Positions 41,947-52,900 of a DNA stretch of 64,000 nt are shown in pieces. The notes beneath the pieces were generated by a model that ran no database searches, was not told the origin of the DNA, and saw nothing but the letters and a program-made list of their open reading frames with translations. The position numbers and the translations under genes were made by a program. Position 1 is the stretch's first letter. Every line of letters starts with the position of its first letter. The stretch is from Bacillota bacterium (GTDB lineage Bacteria; Bacillota; Clostridia; Peptostreptococcales; Anaerovoracaceae), in contig JAGAXF010000002.1 in NCBI GenBank assembly GCA_017941085.1, forward strand, positions 1-64,000, given 5' to 3'.

Positions 41947-42618
41947 ATGCGTATACTTTTGGCAGAAGATGAAAAAATGCTATCAGAAGCTATTGTGGCC
42001 ATTCTAACCCACAACAATTTTTCCGTTGATGCGGTTTATGACGGAGAGGATGCCATAGACTACCTCCTTACGGGAGAATATGACGGAGCGATTTTAGATA
42101 TTATGATGCCAAAGAAGGATGGCATCACAGTTCTAAAGGAATTAAGAGCCGCCGGGTTTTCCACCCCGGTACTCATGTTGACGGCCAAGAGCCAACTGGA
42201 GGACAAGATAGAAGGATTGGACAGCGGTGCCGACGACTACCTTACCAAGCCCTTTGCCAAGGAGGAGCTGGTGGCCAGGGTTAGAGCCATTACCAGGAGA
42301 CAACCGGAGTTTAAGGACACCAACCTTTCCTTTGGTGACATGTCCTTAAGGAGGGGTGACCTTTCCCTGGTGGGACCAAAGGGAGAAGTTCGACTGGCAA
42401 ACAAGGAGTTTCAAATACTGGAGCTTCTCATGGTTAATCCCGGCCAGGTTATTTCCACAGAGAGATTTATGGAAAAGGTTTGGGGTTATGACAGCGACGC
42501 AGAAATAAACGTGGTCTGGGTAAATATCTCAGGTCTTAGAAAAAAGATTTCCGACATCGGAGCCGATGTTCAAATAAAAGCGGCAAGGGGCGTAGGTTAT
42601 TTGCTGGAAAAGAAATAA
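41947..42618 (+). CDS. OmpR-family response regulator
   Basis: The protein has 223 residues. The receiver domain has acidic residues in AEDEKML, the phosphorylated Asp51 in ILDIMMP and Lys101 in LTKPFA. The OmpR-type winged helix follows (about 125-220: LSLVGPKGEVRLANKEFQILELLM, VWGYDSDAEINVVWVNISGLRKK). CAGGAG precedes the ATG. The partner kinase is directly downstream. Its promoter carries TTAAG direct repeats like those before the VTC operon, so the protein probably activates itself and that operon. Confidence 0.95.
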   Translation: MRILLAEDEKMLSEAIVAILTHNNFSVDAVYDGEDAIDYLLTGEYDGAILDIMMPKKDGITVLKELRAAGFSTPVLMLTAKSQLEDKIEGLDSGADDYLTKPFAKEELVARVRAITRRQPEFKDTNLSFGDMSLRRGDLSLVGPKGEVRLANKEFQILELLMVNPGQVISTERFMEKVWGYDSDAEINVVWVNISGLRKKISDIGADVQIKAARGVGYLLEKK

Positions 42619-42669
42619 TGCTTATGGCCTGCCTTGCCTGAAAACAAAGGATTAAACTATTTATCAAAG

Positions 42670-43959
42670 ATGATTAAGAAGCTGAGACGAAGGGTAGTTG
42701 CCTTAACCATGATTGCGGTTTTCGTGGTTTTGCTTCTGCTCATGGGAATTGTAAATTTGGCAAACTATATTATCACGGACAAATCCGTAGATAATTTATT
42801 GGACCTGCTGGAGGAAAACGGCGGGAATTTTCCCATGTTCGGAAAGCACGACGGGGGCCCACCTATGGATCACAAGGATGACATGGATGACTTTGATGGA
42901 AATATGAAGCCCGGCATGTCCAAGGAAACTCCCTACGAAACCAGATACTTCTCTGTAACCTTGGATCAAGATCAGAATCTGGTATATATGGATACCACCA
43001 GGGTGGCAGCCGTTTCCACGGATCAGGCCCTAGAGCTGGCCAAGTCCGTATCCGGCAAAAGTAAGGACTCTGCCTATACAAGCCAATCCAAGATAATTTA
43101 CAAATATCGCAAGGTGGATTTGGAAGACGGAAATACCATGTATATTTTCCTTAATGCTTCCAAGGAATTTCATTCAGCGGAAAACGTCCTTCTTATAAGC
43201 ACCCTGGTGTCTTTGGTGGGATTTATTGCCATAGGGATTCTTGTTATAGCTCTATCTCCCATGATGATAAAGCCTATTGCGGAAAGCTACGACAAACAGA
43301 AGAAATTCATAACCAATGCCGGCCATGAATTAAAGACACCCCTTGCAGTAATTAGATCCTGCAATGAGGTGGCGGAGCTGGAGGGAGGAGAATCCAAGTG
43401 GACCTCTGCAATTACTGAGCAGGTGGACCGTATGAGTGATTTAATAGGAAGCCTGGTTTCTCTGGCAAAGATGGATGAGGCCCAGGAGGTTTCGGATCAG
43501 CTTCCCAAGGAAAGCCTTAACCTGTCCACTCTTTTGGAGGAAACCCTGGAGCCCTTTAAACTGGTGGCTCAACAAAAGGACCTAGGCTTTGATTATGAAA
43601 TTGCTTCCCCAAATATCAACATTCAGGGAAATAAAAATGCTCTAGTTGAGCTTATTAATATACTTGCGGACAATGCCATAAAGTATTGTTCAGATAAGGG
43701 AAATATTCTATTCACACTCAGTCAAAAAGGTAGTAAAATCATTCTTACAGAAAAGAATCCTGCAGATGATTTGGAACCGGGAAATCAAAACATACTCTTT
43801 GATAGATTCTATCAGGGAGACCTTTCCCACAACAAGGACTCCGGCGGTGGATTTGGAATTGGACTCTCCATGGCCCAGTCTATTGTTATTGCCCACGGTG
43901 GCACCATCACTGCAGAAAGTCCAACAGGAAAAGAAATTATTTTTACCGCCACATTTTGA
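42670..43959 (+). CDS. Membrane histidine kinase
   Basis: The protein has 429 residues from ATG 42670; a TTG at 42634 would add 12 residues and neither start has a strong ribosome site. TM1 (about 8-35) and TM2 (about 172-198) flank a sensor region rich in Asp, Gly, Met and His (PMFGKHDGGPPMDHKDDMDD), which could bind a cation or cationic peptide. HisKA has the phosphorylated His in NAGHELKTPLAV (His219), and HATPase motifs are NALVELINILADNAIKYCSD and GGGFGIGLSM. It pairs with the upstream response regulator. The stop codon overlaps the MATE start. Confidence 0.9.
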   Translation: MIKKLRRRVVALTMIAVFVVLLLLMGIVNLANYIITDKSVDNLLDLLEENGGNFPMFGKHDGGPPMDHKDDMDDFDGNMKPGMSKETPYETRYFSVTLDQDQNLVYMDTTRVAAVSTDQALELAKSVSGKSKDSAYTSQSKIIYKYRKVDLEDGNTMYIFLNASKEFHSAENVLLISTLVSLVGFIAIGILVIALSPMMIKPIAESYDKQKKFITNAGHELKTPLAVIRSCNEVAELEGGESKWTSAITEQVDRMSDLIGSLVSLAKMDEAQEVSDQLPKESLNLSTLLEETLEPFKLVAQQKDLGFDYEIASPNINIQGNKNALVELINILADNAIKYCSDKGNILFTLSQKGSKIILTEKNPADDLEPGNQNILFDRFYQGDLSHNKDSGGGFGIGLSMAQSIVIAHGGTITAESPTGKEIIFTATF

Positions 43960-45320
43960 TGAGATTAAAGAATACTGAAATTGACATGTTAAACGGACCG
44001 CTTTTCGGGAAGATTATGCGGTTCGGTATTCCTCTTATTTTAACCAATGTGCTTCAGCTCCTTTTTAATGCCGCCGACATTGCGGTGGCCGGTCGATTTG
44101 CCGGAGAGGAAAGTCTGGCCGCAGTGGGAGCCACCGGAAGCCTGGTATTTTTGGTTATAAATATTCTCATAGGAATATCTGTAGGTGTAAATGTAGTTGT
44201 TGCCAGATATTATGGAATGGGCAGTAAGTCCGACTCCCTTTCCAGAGCCGTGCATACAGCTATTTTTGTTGCAATTTTTGGAGGTATAATCTTTGCAATC
44301 ATAGGATTCTCCATTTCCGGACTTATGCTTAAGGCTATTTCCGTCCCCAACAACATTTATCCCCTTTCCCTTCTTTATATGCGGATATTCTTCCTGGGAC
44401 TTCCCTTTAATATGCTCTATAACTACGGCACCGCCATATTGAGAGCCAGAGGAGATACCACCAGACCCTTTTTCTATCTCTTAATCAGCGGAACCACCAA
44501 CGTAATTCTCAACCTTATCTTTGTAATAGTATTTCACCTGGGAGTTGCGGGGGTAGCCATTGCCACAGATTTAAGCAATATGCTCAGCGCATTTTTGATT
44601 TTGAGATTCCTGATGAAGTCGGAGGACGAACTTCACGTGGACCTTAGGAAAATAAAAATGGATTGGGCCATGTTTAGATCCATGGCAAGAATCGGCGTTC
44701 CTGCCGGTCTTCAAAGCAGCATGTTCAGCATCTCCAATGCGGTAATCCAAAGCGCCATCAATTCCTATGGTCCTATGGTAATGGCCGCCAGCAGTGCAGC
44801 CTCCAGCATTGAGAACTTTGTTTACATAGGAATGAATGCCTTCCATCAGGCTGCGCAAACCTTCATTAGCCAAAACATCGCCGCGGAGAAAAAGGAGCGA
44901 GTGGGAAAGATTCTCAAGGTATGTCTCCTTTGTACCACCTTGGTTGGAGGAGTTCTATGCATTATTGAACTTCTCTTTGCTCCCTTCTTTATGAGTCTAT
45001 ACAATACAAATGCGGAAGTAATATCCATCGGGGTTTCCAGAATGTATGTCATAGTTATCCCCTACCTTATCTTTGGTTATGGAGACGTACTGGTGGGAGC
45101 CATCAGAGGTCACGGCATTTCCCTTCCGCCGGTTATTATTAATCTACTGGCCACCTGCGTATTAAGGATTCTCTGGATATACTTCCTGGATGTGCCCAGG
45201 GTAGATGTCCTATATGTATTTATGTCCTATCCTATTACTTGGACAGCTCTTCTTATTGCTTTGGTGGTCTATTGGTTCCACATTAGAAGGTCCAAGGAGT
45301 ACGGAATTCCAAAGAAATAG
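43959..45320 (+). CDS. MATE-family efflux transporter
   Basis: The protein has 453 residues with 12 predicted TM segments. Family features are MLNGPLFGKIMRFGIPLILTN at the start, NAADIAVAGRFAGEESLAAVGA in TM1-2, and RARGDTTRPF and GVPAGLQSSMFSISN in the second half. MATE proteins expel drugs or metabolites in exchange for Na+ or H+. Start at ATG 43959, whose A is the last base of the kinase stop codon. Co-transcription with the two-component system suggests that its substrate is related to the signal. Confidence 0.92.
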   Translation: MRLKNTEIDMLNGPLFGKIMRFGIPLILTNVLQLLFNAADIAVAGRFAGEESLAAVGATGSLVFLVINILIGISVGVNVVVARYYGMGSKSDSLSRAVHTAIFVAIFGGIIFAIIGFSISGLMLKAISVPNNIYPLSLLYMRIFFLGLPFNMLYNYGTAILRARGDTTRPFFYLLISGTTNVILNLIFVIVFHLGVAGVAIATDLSNMLSAFLILRFLMKSEDELHVDLRKIKMDWAMFRSMARIGVPAGLQSSMFSISNAVIQSAINSYGPMVMAASSAASSIENFVYIGMNAFHQAAQTFISQNIAAEKKERVGKILKVCLLCTTLVGGVLCIIELLFAPFFMSLYNTNAEVISIGVSRMYVIVIPYLIFGYGDVLVGAIRGHGISLPPVIINLLATCVLRILWIYFLDVPRVDVLYVFMSYPITWTALLIALVVYWFHIRRSKEYGIPKK

Positions 45321-45343
45321 CCCCTATTAATTATCCGAAAAAT

Positions 45344-45397
45344 TTAAGTTAATTTTAAGTCCGACTTTAAGTTCCCTTAAGGTTCGGGCTTTATTAT
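45344..45397 (+). promoter_or_regulatory. Four TTAAG boxes and -10 element of the VTC operon
   Basis: TTAAGT at 45344, 45355 and 45367 and TTAAGG at 45377 form four direct repeats with 10-12 bp periodicity. TATTAT (45392-45397) follows 9 bp after the last. The proximal two boxes and the -10 have exactly the spacing seen before the response regulator gene. Between -10 and the start codon there is a small hairpin, CCTGCA/TGCAGG (45421-45443). Confidence 0.75.
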
Positions 45398-45464
45398 TAT
45401 GCCATAAGATAAATAAAGGACCTGCAGCAAAGCGCCTTGCAGGGAAAAGAAAAGAGTGAGAAAA

Positions 45465-46334
45465 ATGTCAGAGATAAATGTTTTCGCAAGACACGAAATT
45501 AAATATTTAATAGATTATAACCAACGGAAGCTTATGGAAGAAGCCATGAAGGAATATATGACGCCGGATCCCCACGGTCAAAGTACCATATGTAATATCT
45601 ACTATGATACCCCCGACTACAGATTGATCCGACACTCCCTGGAGAGGCCAATATACAAGGAAAAGATCAGACTTAGAAGTTACGGCAAGGTTTCCTCCTC
45701 AGATGATGTATTCCTGGAACTGAAGAAAAAATATCACGGCATCGTGTATAAGAGGAGGATAGAAATCTCCGAGTCCATAGCAACCGCATATATGTCCGGC
45801 AAAGCTACGGAGGGCACCAGCCTTTGGTTATCAGATGAGAGGGATAGACAAATCGCCAAAGAAATTGATTACTTTAAATCCTTCTACGATAGCCTGGCAC
45901 CCAGAGTTTATCTCTGCTACGACAGATGTGCCTACTTCTCAAAGACAGATCCCAATCTAAGGCTTACCTTTGATCGTCACATAAGATGGAGAAATACAGA
46001 TATGAGCCTTACTGCCGATCCCGGCGGATTGGATCTTCTGGAAAGAGGATACTCCCTAATGGAAATCAAAACTGCCCAGGGGCTTCCCATGTGGATGGTG
46101 GAAATTCTCAATAAGGGAAATATGAAAAAAGCCAGCTTCTCCAAATATGGAAAAGCCTATGAAAGTATTTTGGAATTTGAAAAGAACCAGTTAAAAGATA
46201 ATGGAAAGGAACTATACAATGGATACTTTATTTCAGAGCATAATGACAGGAACATTAACAGTTCAAAGTTTTATGATAAGCTTGGCGGTGGCCTTGGTGC
46301 TGGGAGCAATAATGGCCCTGGCCCTATCCTTTAA
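45465..46334 (+). CDS. VTC-domain protein, probable polyphosphate polymerase
   Basis: The protein has 289 residues from ATG 45465. The VTC domain has the basic and acidic tunnel residues of polyphosphate polymerases: RHEIKYLID, KIRLRSYG, LELKKKYHGIVYKRR, CYDRCAYF and LMEIKT. Such enzymes make polyphosphate from nucleoside triphosphate at the inner face of the membrane. The last 38 residues (from about 46219) overlap the start of the DUF4956 gene in another frame and look unlike a conserved domain. Partner: DUF4956 membrane protein. Confidence 0.88.
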   Translation: MSEINVFARHEIKYLIDYNQRKLMEEAMKEYMTPDPHGQSTICNIYYDTPDYRLIRHSLERPIYKEKIRLRSYGKVSSSDDVFLELKKKYHGIVYKRRIEISESIATAYMSGKATEGTSLWLSDERDRQIAKEIDYFKSFYDSLAPRVYLCYDRCAYFSKTDPNLRLTFDRHIRWRNTDMSLTADPGGLDLLERGYSLMEIKTAQGLPMWMVEILNKGNMKKASFSKYGKAYESILEFEKNQLKDNGKELYNGYFISEHNDRNINSSKFYDKLGGGLGAGSNNGPGPIL

Positions 46335-46896
46335 GGCAAGACATTCTACAGGATTCCTGATTTCCATAGCCACCCTTCCTGCAATAGTAGCAGTTATAAT
46401 CATGATGGTTAACGGAAGTCTGGGAGCTTCGGTAGCCGTAGCCGGCGCCTTCTCCCTGGTAAGGTTCCGTTCCAATCCGGGAACCGCCAGAGAAATCAGC
46501 GCAGTATTCCTGGCCATGGCTGTGGGCCTGGCTTGCGGAATCGGATATCCGGGATTCGCTACCCTCTTTGCCATCATCATAATGATTGCGCTTCTAGTCT
46601 ACGACAAGATTCCCGCCCTTAACGGAAGAAACGGTAGTCTTGCCAGAACCTTAAGGGTTACGGTTCCGGAGGATCTGGACTATACAGGAGTCTTTGATGA
46701 TATCTTTAATGCATATACATCGGATATCAGATTAACGGGTATTAAAACCACAAATCTGGGTTCCTTAAACAAGCTAACCTACGACGTTACTCTTAAGGAA
46801 GCCGGTTCCGAAAAGAAAATGATCGACGAGATCAGAACCAGAAATGGTAATTTGGAAATCAGCGTGTCCCTTCCTTCTATGGAAAGCGCACTGTAA
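46219..46896 (+). CDS. DUF4956 membrane protein, partner of the VTC protein
   Basis: The protein has 225 residues from ATG 46219, with AAAGGA 8 bases upstream; an earlier in-frame ATG lies within that site. Four TM segments are at about 15-38, 45-65, 70-110 (with SLVRFRSNPGTAREIS) and 112-130, then a cytoplasmic domain follows. DUF4956 proteins are regularly adjacent to VTC-domain polymerases and may export or channel polyphosphate, but this has not been shown to my knowledge. It overlaps the VTC gene by 116 bp. Confidence 0.85.
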   Translation: MDTLFQSIMTGTLTVQSFMISLAVALVLGAIMALALSFKARHSTGFLISIATLPAIVAVIIMMVNGSLGASVAVAGAFSLVRFRSNPGTAREISAVFLAMAVGLACGIGYPGFATLFAIIIMIALLVYDKIPALNGRNGSLARTLRVTVPEDLDYTGVFDDIFNAYTSDIRLTGIKTTNLGSLNKLTYDVTLKEAGSEKKMIDEIRTRNGNLEISVSLPSMESAL

Positions 46897-46902
46897 AATA
46901 AT

Positions 46903-46932
46903 AAGAAGGGACTGAATAATCAGTCCCTTCTT
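46903..46932. terminator. Bidirectional terminator between DUF4956 and the giant adhesin
   Basis: A 13-bp perfect stem AAGAAGGGACTGA / TCAGTCCCTTCTT with a 4-base loop lies between the two convergent stop codons. Confidence 0.9.
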
Positions 46933-46943
46933 TGATGGTTATG

Positions 46944-49900
46944 CTATCTGATTCTTATTCTTCTTCCCTCTACCAGCCTGATTGCTATGGCTGCAGCCAG
47001 CATAAGAAGCATCCATGGAAGTACATTGTTGTCATCACCAGTCTTTGGCCCTGTTGGGTTAGGTGGTGTAACCGTAACAGTATTGGATTTAACAACTCTA
47101 TCCGGGTTGTTATTTACCATGTATTCCGCAGTGTTTGGCACCTTTGCCTTACCAAGCTTTCTATAAGAACTTAAATCTGCGTTCTTAACAACCTTGGCAT
47201 CGAACATAATCTGTACTTCTTTTGATTTGTTTCCAATAACCTGGTCCCTAGTCAATACTACCGTTAATGTCTTACCCTTGGTTGTAACTTGTGTTTTCAC
47301 CTCTTCGGGGGTTAAAGTGGTATCTCCAATCTTAACGGTTATCTTGTCCACATTAGTAAACTCCAGAACACTTTCCAAGGTATCGGTTACAGTCATGGCA
47401 TAGGCATCCGATGGAATGTATGTATCTATTGTATAGTGGAACACCTCTTCCACTGTCTTTAGATCCACATGTTCCTTATCGTTTACCAACTTCTTGATAC
47501 CGGGGGTATCCGGAATAGGAGGAACGACGGATGGCGTATTTGTTACCTCTACCTCAGGACTATTGTTGAAGGAATACTCTGCAGTGTTTGGCACCTTTGC
47601 TGCTCCTTCTACGATATACGATGTGAGGTCCGCACCTTCTTTAACCATGGCATCGAAGCTTATGTCTACATATGCTCCGCGATACTCTGCCATTTCCTCC
47701 GGACCGAATTCTACAGTTATGGTTTGATCTTCTATGGTTGCCGCCTGGGAATCAACATCTTTATCTCCAACCAGGATAACAACGTTGGGCTCATCCGCAA
47801 ACCTGAGAACCGGTTCCAGAGTATCCGTTAGCTTGAAGGTTTCGATATCATTTCCTTCGGAATCCTTCAGAGGTATCAGTACGCGTATCTTGTATCTAAA
47901 TGCCTCATCCAGATTTTCAACAGTAAACTCATCAGCGTCATTTACTGTCTTCTTGCTGTCCGGAGGAGTTATGGTTACAGGCTCTGACTCCAGTTCGTAT
48001 CCCGTTCCATTAGGTGCCTCAACTACAGCCTTGGCCTTATTGGGCACAGCGGTTATCTCCTTGATGTATGGAGCAAAGTCTGCTGTGGGATTAAACTTGG
48101 CCTTAAACTCCAGCATGACCTTTTTGCCTGTATTGGCGGCAATAGTTTCTTTATCCAGGGTTAGAACAATGGTATGCTCATCCGGTCTTTCTACCATTCC
48201 CTCTGAAGCTATTTCTTCATCTCCTATAGTCACCACACAGTCTTCATCAGCAAAGAGCAACACTTTTTCCATGTTGTCCACAAGCTTAAAGCTTGTTACC
48301 TCTTCACCTGTTCCTGTAACAGGGCTTGGGATTAAGCCGTAGAGCTTAAAGGTAAATACCTCATCCAGATTATCTACTCCTATGCTCTCTACATCATTAA
48401 CTGTTTTATTTACCGGAGGTGGAACTATTGTTACGGTGTTGGATTCCTTTTCATCTTTATCATTGATTATGTATGCTGCTTTGTTCGGCACCTTAAATCC
48501 ATCATCTATATATGGAGAGAGATCCGCACCGTCCTTTATGACTGCATTAAATACTACTCTCACAGAACCCAGCTCATACTTCTTTACCTGAGCTTCATCA
48601 AAGAAAACCTCCAGTACATCTCCATTCCTGGAAACTATCGCGTCTGCTGTTTCTCCATTTACAGTAACAGTCGGTTCCTTGTCAGAGAACTCCAGAACGT
48701 CCTCCAGAGTGTCTTTAATTACGAAGCCTGTGGTTTTCTCTTCACCAACTTCATATGGAGGAATGAAGGTGTCGATGGTATAGGTGAATTCTTCAGTCCA
48801 ATCACTAAGGGTTGCATCATTCACCAAGGTCTCATCACTGTCTGAAACCTTCTTTGTAATATCCGGGATGTCTACCGTTACGGTGTTGGTGTCAATTTCC
48901 TCTCCATTGTTGATGACATACTTGCCTGTATTAGGAACGGAAACAACTCCCTTGCCTGAATCGCCGGCAACGTAATACTTAGACATGTCTGCCCCATCAA
49001 TAATCCTTGCCACGAATTCAAGCTCAAGGTATTTACCTACAACCGCTTTGAGCTCTTCACCGGAAATTTTCACCTGTATGGTGTCGTCATTTATGGAAAC
49101 ATATTTCTCTGTATCCAATGCAGCTTCTCCGGCTGTTAGCGAAACCTCTTCATCCTCACTAAATTTGAGAACCGGTTCCAGCTTGTCTCTCAGCACAAAG
49201 TCTGTGATTTCTTCGCCCTTCTCATCTACCGAAGGAACAAGAACTCTTACTGTATACTTTATTGGCTCGTATATGCTGGAAAGTAAATCTCTATTTACGC
49301 CATTAACCTTCTTGTCGCCGTCCGGTGGCGTTACGGTTACCGGTTCAGTAGTGTAGGATTCACTGGACTCATCGCTAAAGTCTATCTTGGCTGTGGCTTC
49401 ATTGGGGATTCTGAAGTCCTCCTCTATATACGGAGTAAGGTCTGCCTTTGGATTCACCTTTGCTCTAAAAGCAATCAAAATCTTTTTACCGGCATACTCT
49501 TCCAAATCAGAAGGGTTATCCATGGTGAAGGTAAGGGTTTGCTTATTTGTTTTTATGTACGTATCTGCGCTTACTGTCCTACCGTCAATTGTTACCGTTG
49601 GTTTTCCGGAGAATAGTAATGCGTCCACCAGGGTATCCTCCAAAACGTATCCCGTAACCTTGGTTTCCTCATTATCCGTTGCCGGCACTAACCCTGTGAT
49701 TCTAAAGGTAAAGGTTTGATCAATATCCCCTACGGAAATGGCGGTTCTGTTGTTTACCGTCTTGACTACCGGCGGTGGAACAACAGTTACAGTATTGGAT
49801 TCCACCTCAGAGTCGTTGTTGATTTTATAGGATGTCTTGTTGGGGATCCTATTGCCGTTATCTTTATACTTTGAAAGATCTGCATCTCTCACGATTCTAG

Positions 49901-52900
49901 CCGGGAATGTGATTTCAACACTACCTCTGAGGTTCTCCTGAATCTGTTCCTCTGTAAAGGTAATTGTCAAAACCTTTTTAGTTAAATCAAAGGTGGCGAT
50001 CTCTTCAATATTATCCACCGCAACTCCACCAATGGAAATCGCGGCTTTTTTAACATCGCCAAATTCCAGTTCGGGGACCAATCTGTCTATTACAGAGAAA
50101 GACACTATGGGGTCATTGTTTGCATCCACTTCCGGAATACGGGTGTTGATGGTATAAACAAAATTTTCATCCCAGGAATCCAAGGTGGCATCGTCCACCA
50201 AGGTTTCATCATTGTCTGTGACTTTCTTCTGGATTGGCGGTGGTGTTACATAGACAGGCTGTGTTCTTGATTCAGTAACTACATCTTCTCCGGCTTCGTT
50301 AGGTATATTGATTTCCAATACTGCCTCGTTTGGTATTTCAATTATTCCCAAAGCCGAAACATACGCATCCAGCTTGTCTAAAGTTGTGTCCTTCTTAAGC
50401 TTTGCCGTAAACTCGATCTCGATCTTTTTACCGGCATATTCTGCAGTATAAGGAAGAAGATCAAAGCTTAAACGGTTTCCGCTAAAGGCCACCTTGCTCT
50501 TGAGAGCCACATCTGCTCCATCTACAGTTACTGTATCTTTGCCGTCAATCTTGACCTTTACATCGTTCTTGTCAGCAAAGGTAAGAACCGGCTCCAGCTC
50601 GTCATAGAAGGTTGCGGCCTTCATTTCCTTCTCCTCGGTTTCTGTGGACACCGGAGGAGTAGGAATGTAGGTGGAGATGCTGTATGTAAACACCTGCTCA
50701 AGACTGGATAGGTCTACGCTTTCTTCTCCATTTACCTTCTTCTCAGACTTTGGAACATATACATTAACGTCCTTTGTTCTGTTGTTCTGAGTCGATCCGT
50801 TGTCAAAGGTCAGTACATATTCGGCCCTATTTGGAATAACGGCATATTCACCCTGAGGCAGCTTCTTCCAGTAATCTGTTAAATCCGCTCCCTCTTTAAT
50901 CACGGCCTTGAAAGTGAGGAGTACCGCCTTCTTTTTCCAGGATGCCTTCTCCACATCCGCCTCGCTGAAGCTGAGAGTAATGGTCTGACCATCCACCTTT
51001 ATTCTCTCTGATATTTCCTCTTGAGAAAGCTCCTCATCGCCAATTGTTACGCCGTAAGGATATTCTGCAGGATCCGCAAAGGTTAGAACCTTATTCAAGG
51101 TGTCCGAAATAACAAATGATTTAACATCGTTTTCTTCATTTGCAGGCATGAGGGATGTTACCTCATATTCAAACACCTCCGTTAAATCGCTGAGGTAATA
51201 ATCCGTCACATAGTTTACGGTCTTTCCGATGGTCGGCGGCGTTATGTGTACAACATTGGACTCATAAGTATACTGGTTGTTAATCTTGTATGAAGCTTCA
51301 TTCGGAACCTCCGCTGTGGATCCATCACGATATGGATTCAGCTGTTCCTCTGTGGTGCCAGGAACAATTCTCGCATCGAACCTCAGTAGGAATCTGTATC
51401 CGCCGGAAGTATACTGAGCAAAATCCTCGCCCAGGGCTTTTGCTACATCAAACACCAGTTTTTTACCTGTAATCTTTAATCCTTCTTCTCTTTGAGGTAC
51501 TGTCAGGTTATATACTGTGGTGCCATCCTCTTTTATCACCTTTGCTGTTACATTCTTTGCTTCCGGTTCATAGAATTCAAGTACCGGCTGAAGGGTATCT
51601 TCAATCGACATCTCTCTTACCGTTTCAGTTTCTTCTACTTCAGTTTCCGGATCATCGGCAAAGTTCGGAATTTCCACGTTTATAGCGTAGTTAACTACCT
51701 CGTTCTGAGTTCCAAGAGTTTCATAAATTTTGTTGTTTACTGTTTTCTCTATCTTTTCCCTTGGCGGTCTTACTACAACAGGCTCTGTATCTACTTCCGG
51801 ATTATTACCAAAGGCGTAGGTGGCAATGTTTGGTATTTCGTATCCGGTTTCCGTCAAATATCTGGATAGGTCTGCTCCTTCTTTGATTCTTGCATCGAAG
51901 GATACTATTAAATCCACTCCTGCAAGTGAGTATTCCACAGGGCCGTTAATGGCTGACGTGCCATATTTGCCTAACTCCCCATCTATTTTCTCTGCAGTGT
52001 ATGATGTGTAGGTATACGGTTCACCGTTTGAATTCAACGCCTCCACTTCTTTGCTTGTGACCTTGAGGGACAGCAGTGCGTCTCCATACTGGTTTATAAA
52101 TCTACCGGGTATCTGGAGAGACCAGGAGTTGTCCTTTGTATTAAAGACAGGATAGCCTCTATAGAAATTCCTATCGGAATATCTTGTAAGGAGGAAGTAG
52201 TCGTTGGGATCACTTAAGTCGAACTCTCTCTCGATGTCTAGGGTCTCTGTTTCAGGAGTACCCTCATCATCGGATACAGGTCTGTAATAAGTATCCTCTA
52301 TGAAGCTTTCCTCCGTCAGGCTTGGATAGGTTTCCATAAGGTCAGCCTTTTCTTGGTCGGAATAAACTCTGAAGTCCCTATCGGTTCCGGCCATTCTCCA
52401 TCCCCGCTCACCTTTTGTTTTATTAATAACGACCTGTCCCACCAGTTTGATCTTAAAGCTATCCGGAACGATTTCCAAAGCGTTCTGGAGATTGTCCTTT
52501 AGCGTGACGTTTGATACTCCTCCGGGAAGTTTCTGTTTTACTTCGTAGTGAATTATCTCTTCCAGGTTTTCCATTTCCTGGACAGTTTTAATTGACTGTC
52601 CTTCCTTTAGAACATAGTCCTCTCCTTGACTGTCTTTAAGGACTTCATTTCCTTCATCATCATAAGAGATGGTTACAACAATGAGATTTCCTGCTCTGTC
52701 ATGGACATAGGTCAAATCGGAGGAATTAACCACATAGAATTTCTGTGCTTCCTCTCCTATTACATTTCCTTCCCCATCTACAAGGGCTACCGTTTTTACC
52801 GGTGGTTCATCTTCCTCGGGATGATGAATATATACGGTATTGGAGAATTCCTCCTTGTGCCCGGGAATATAGTAGCCGGCATTATTGGGAACCTTGCCTG

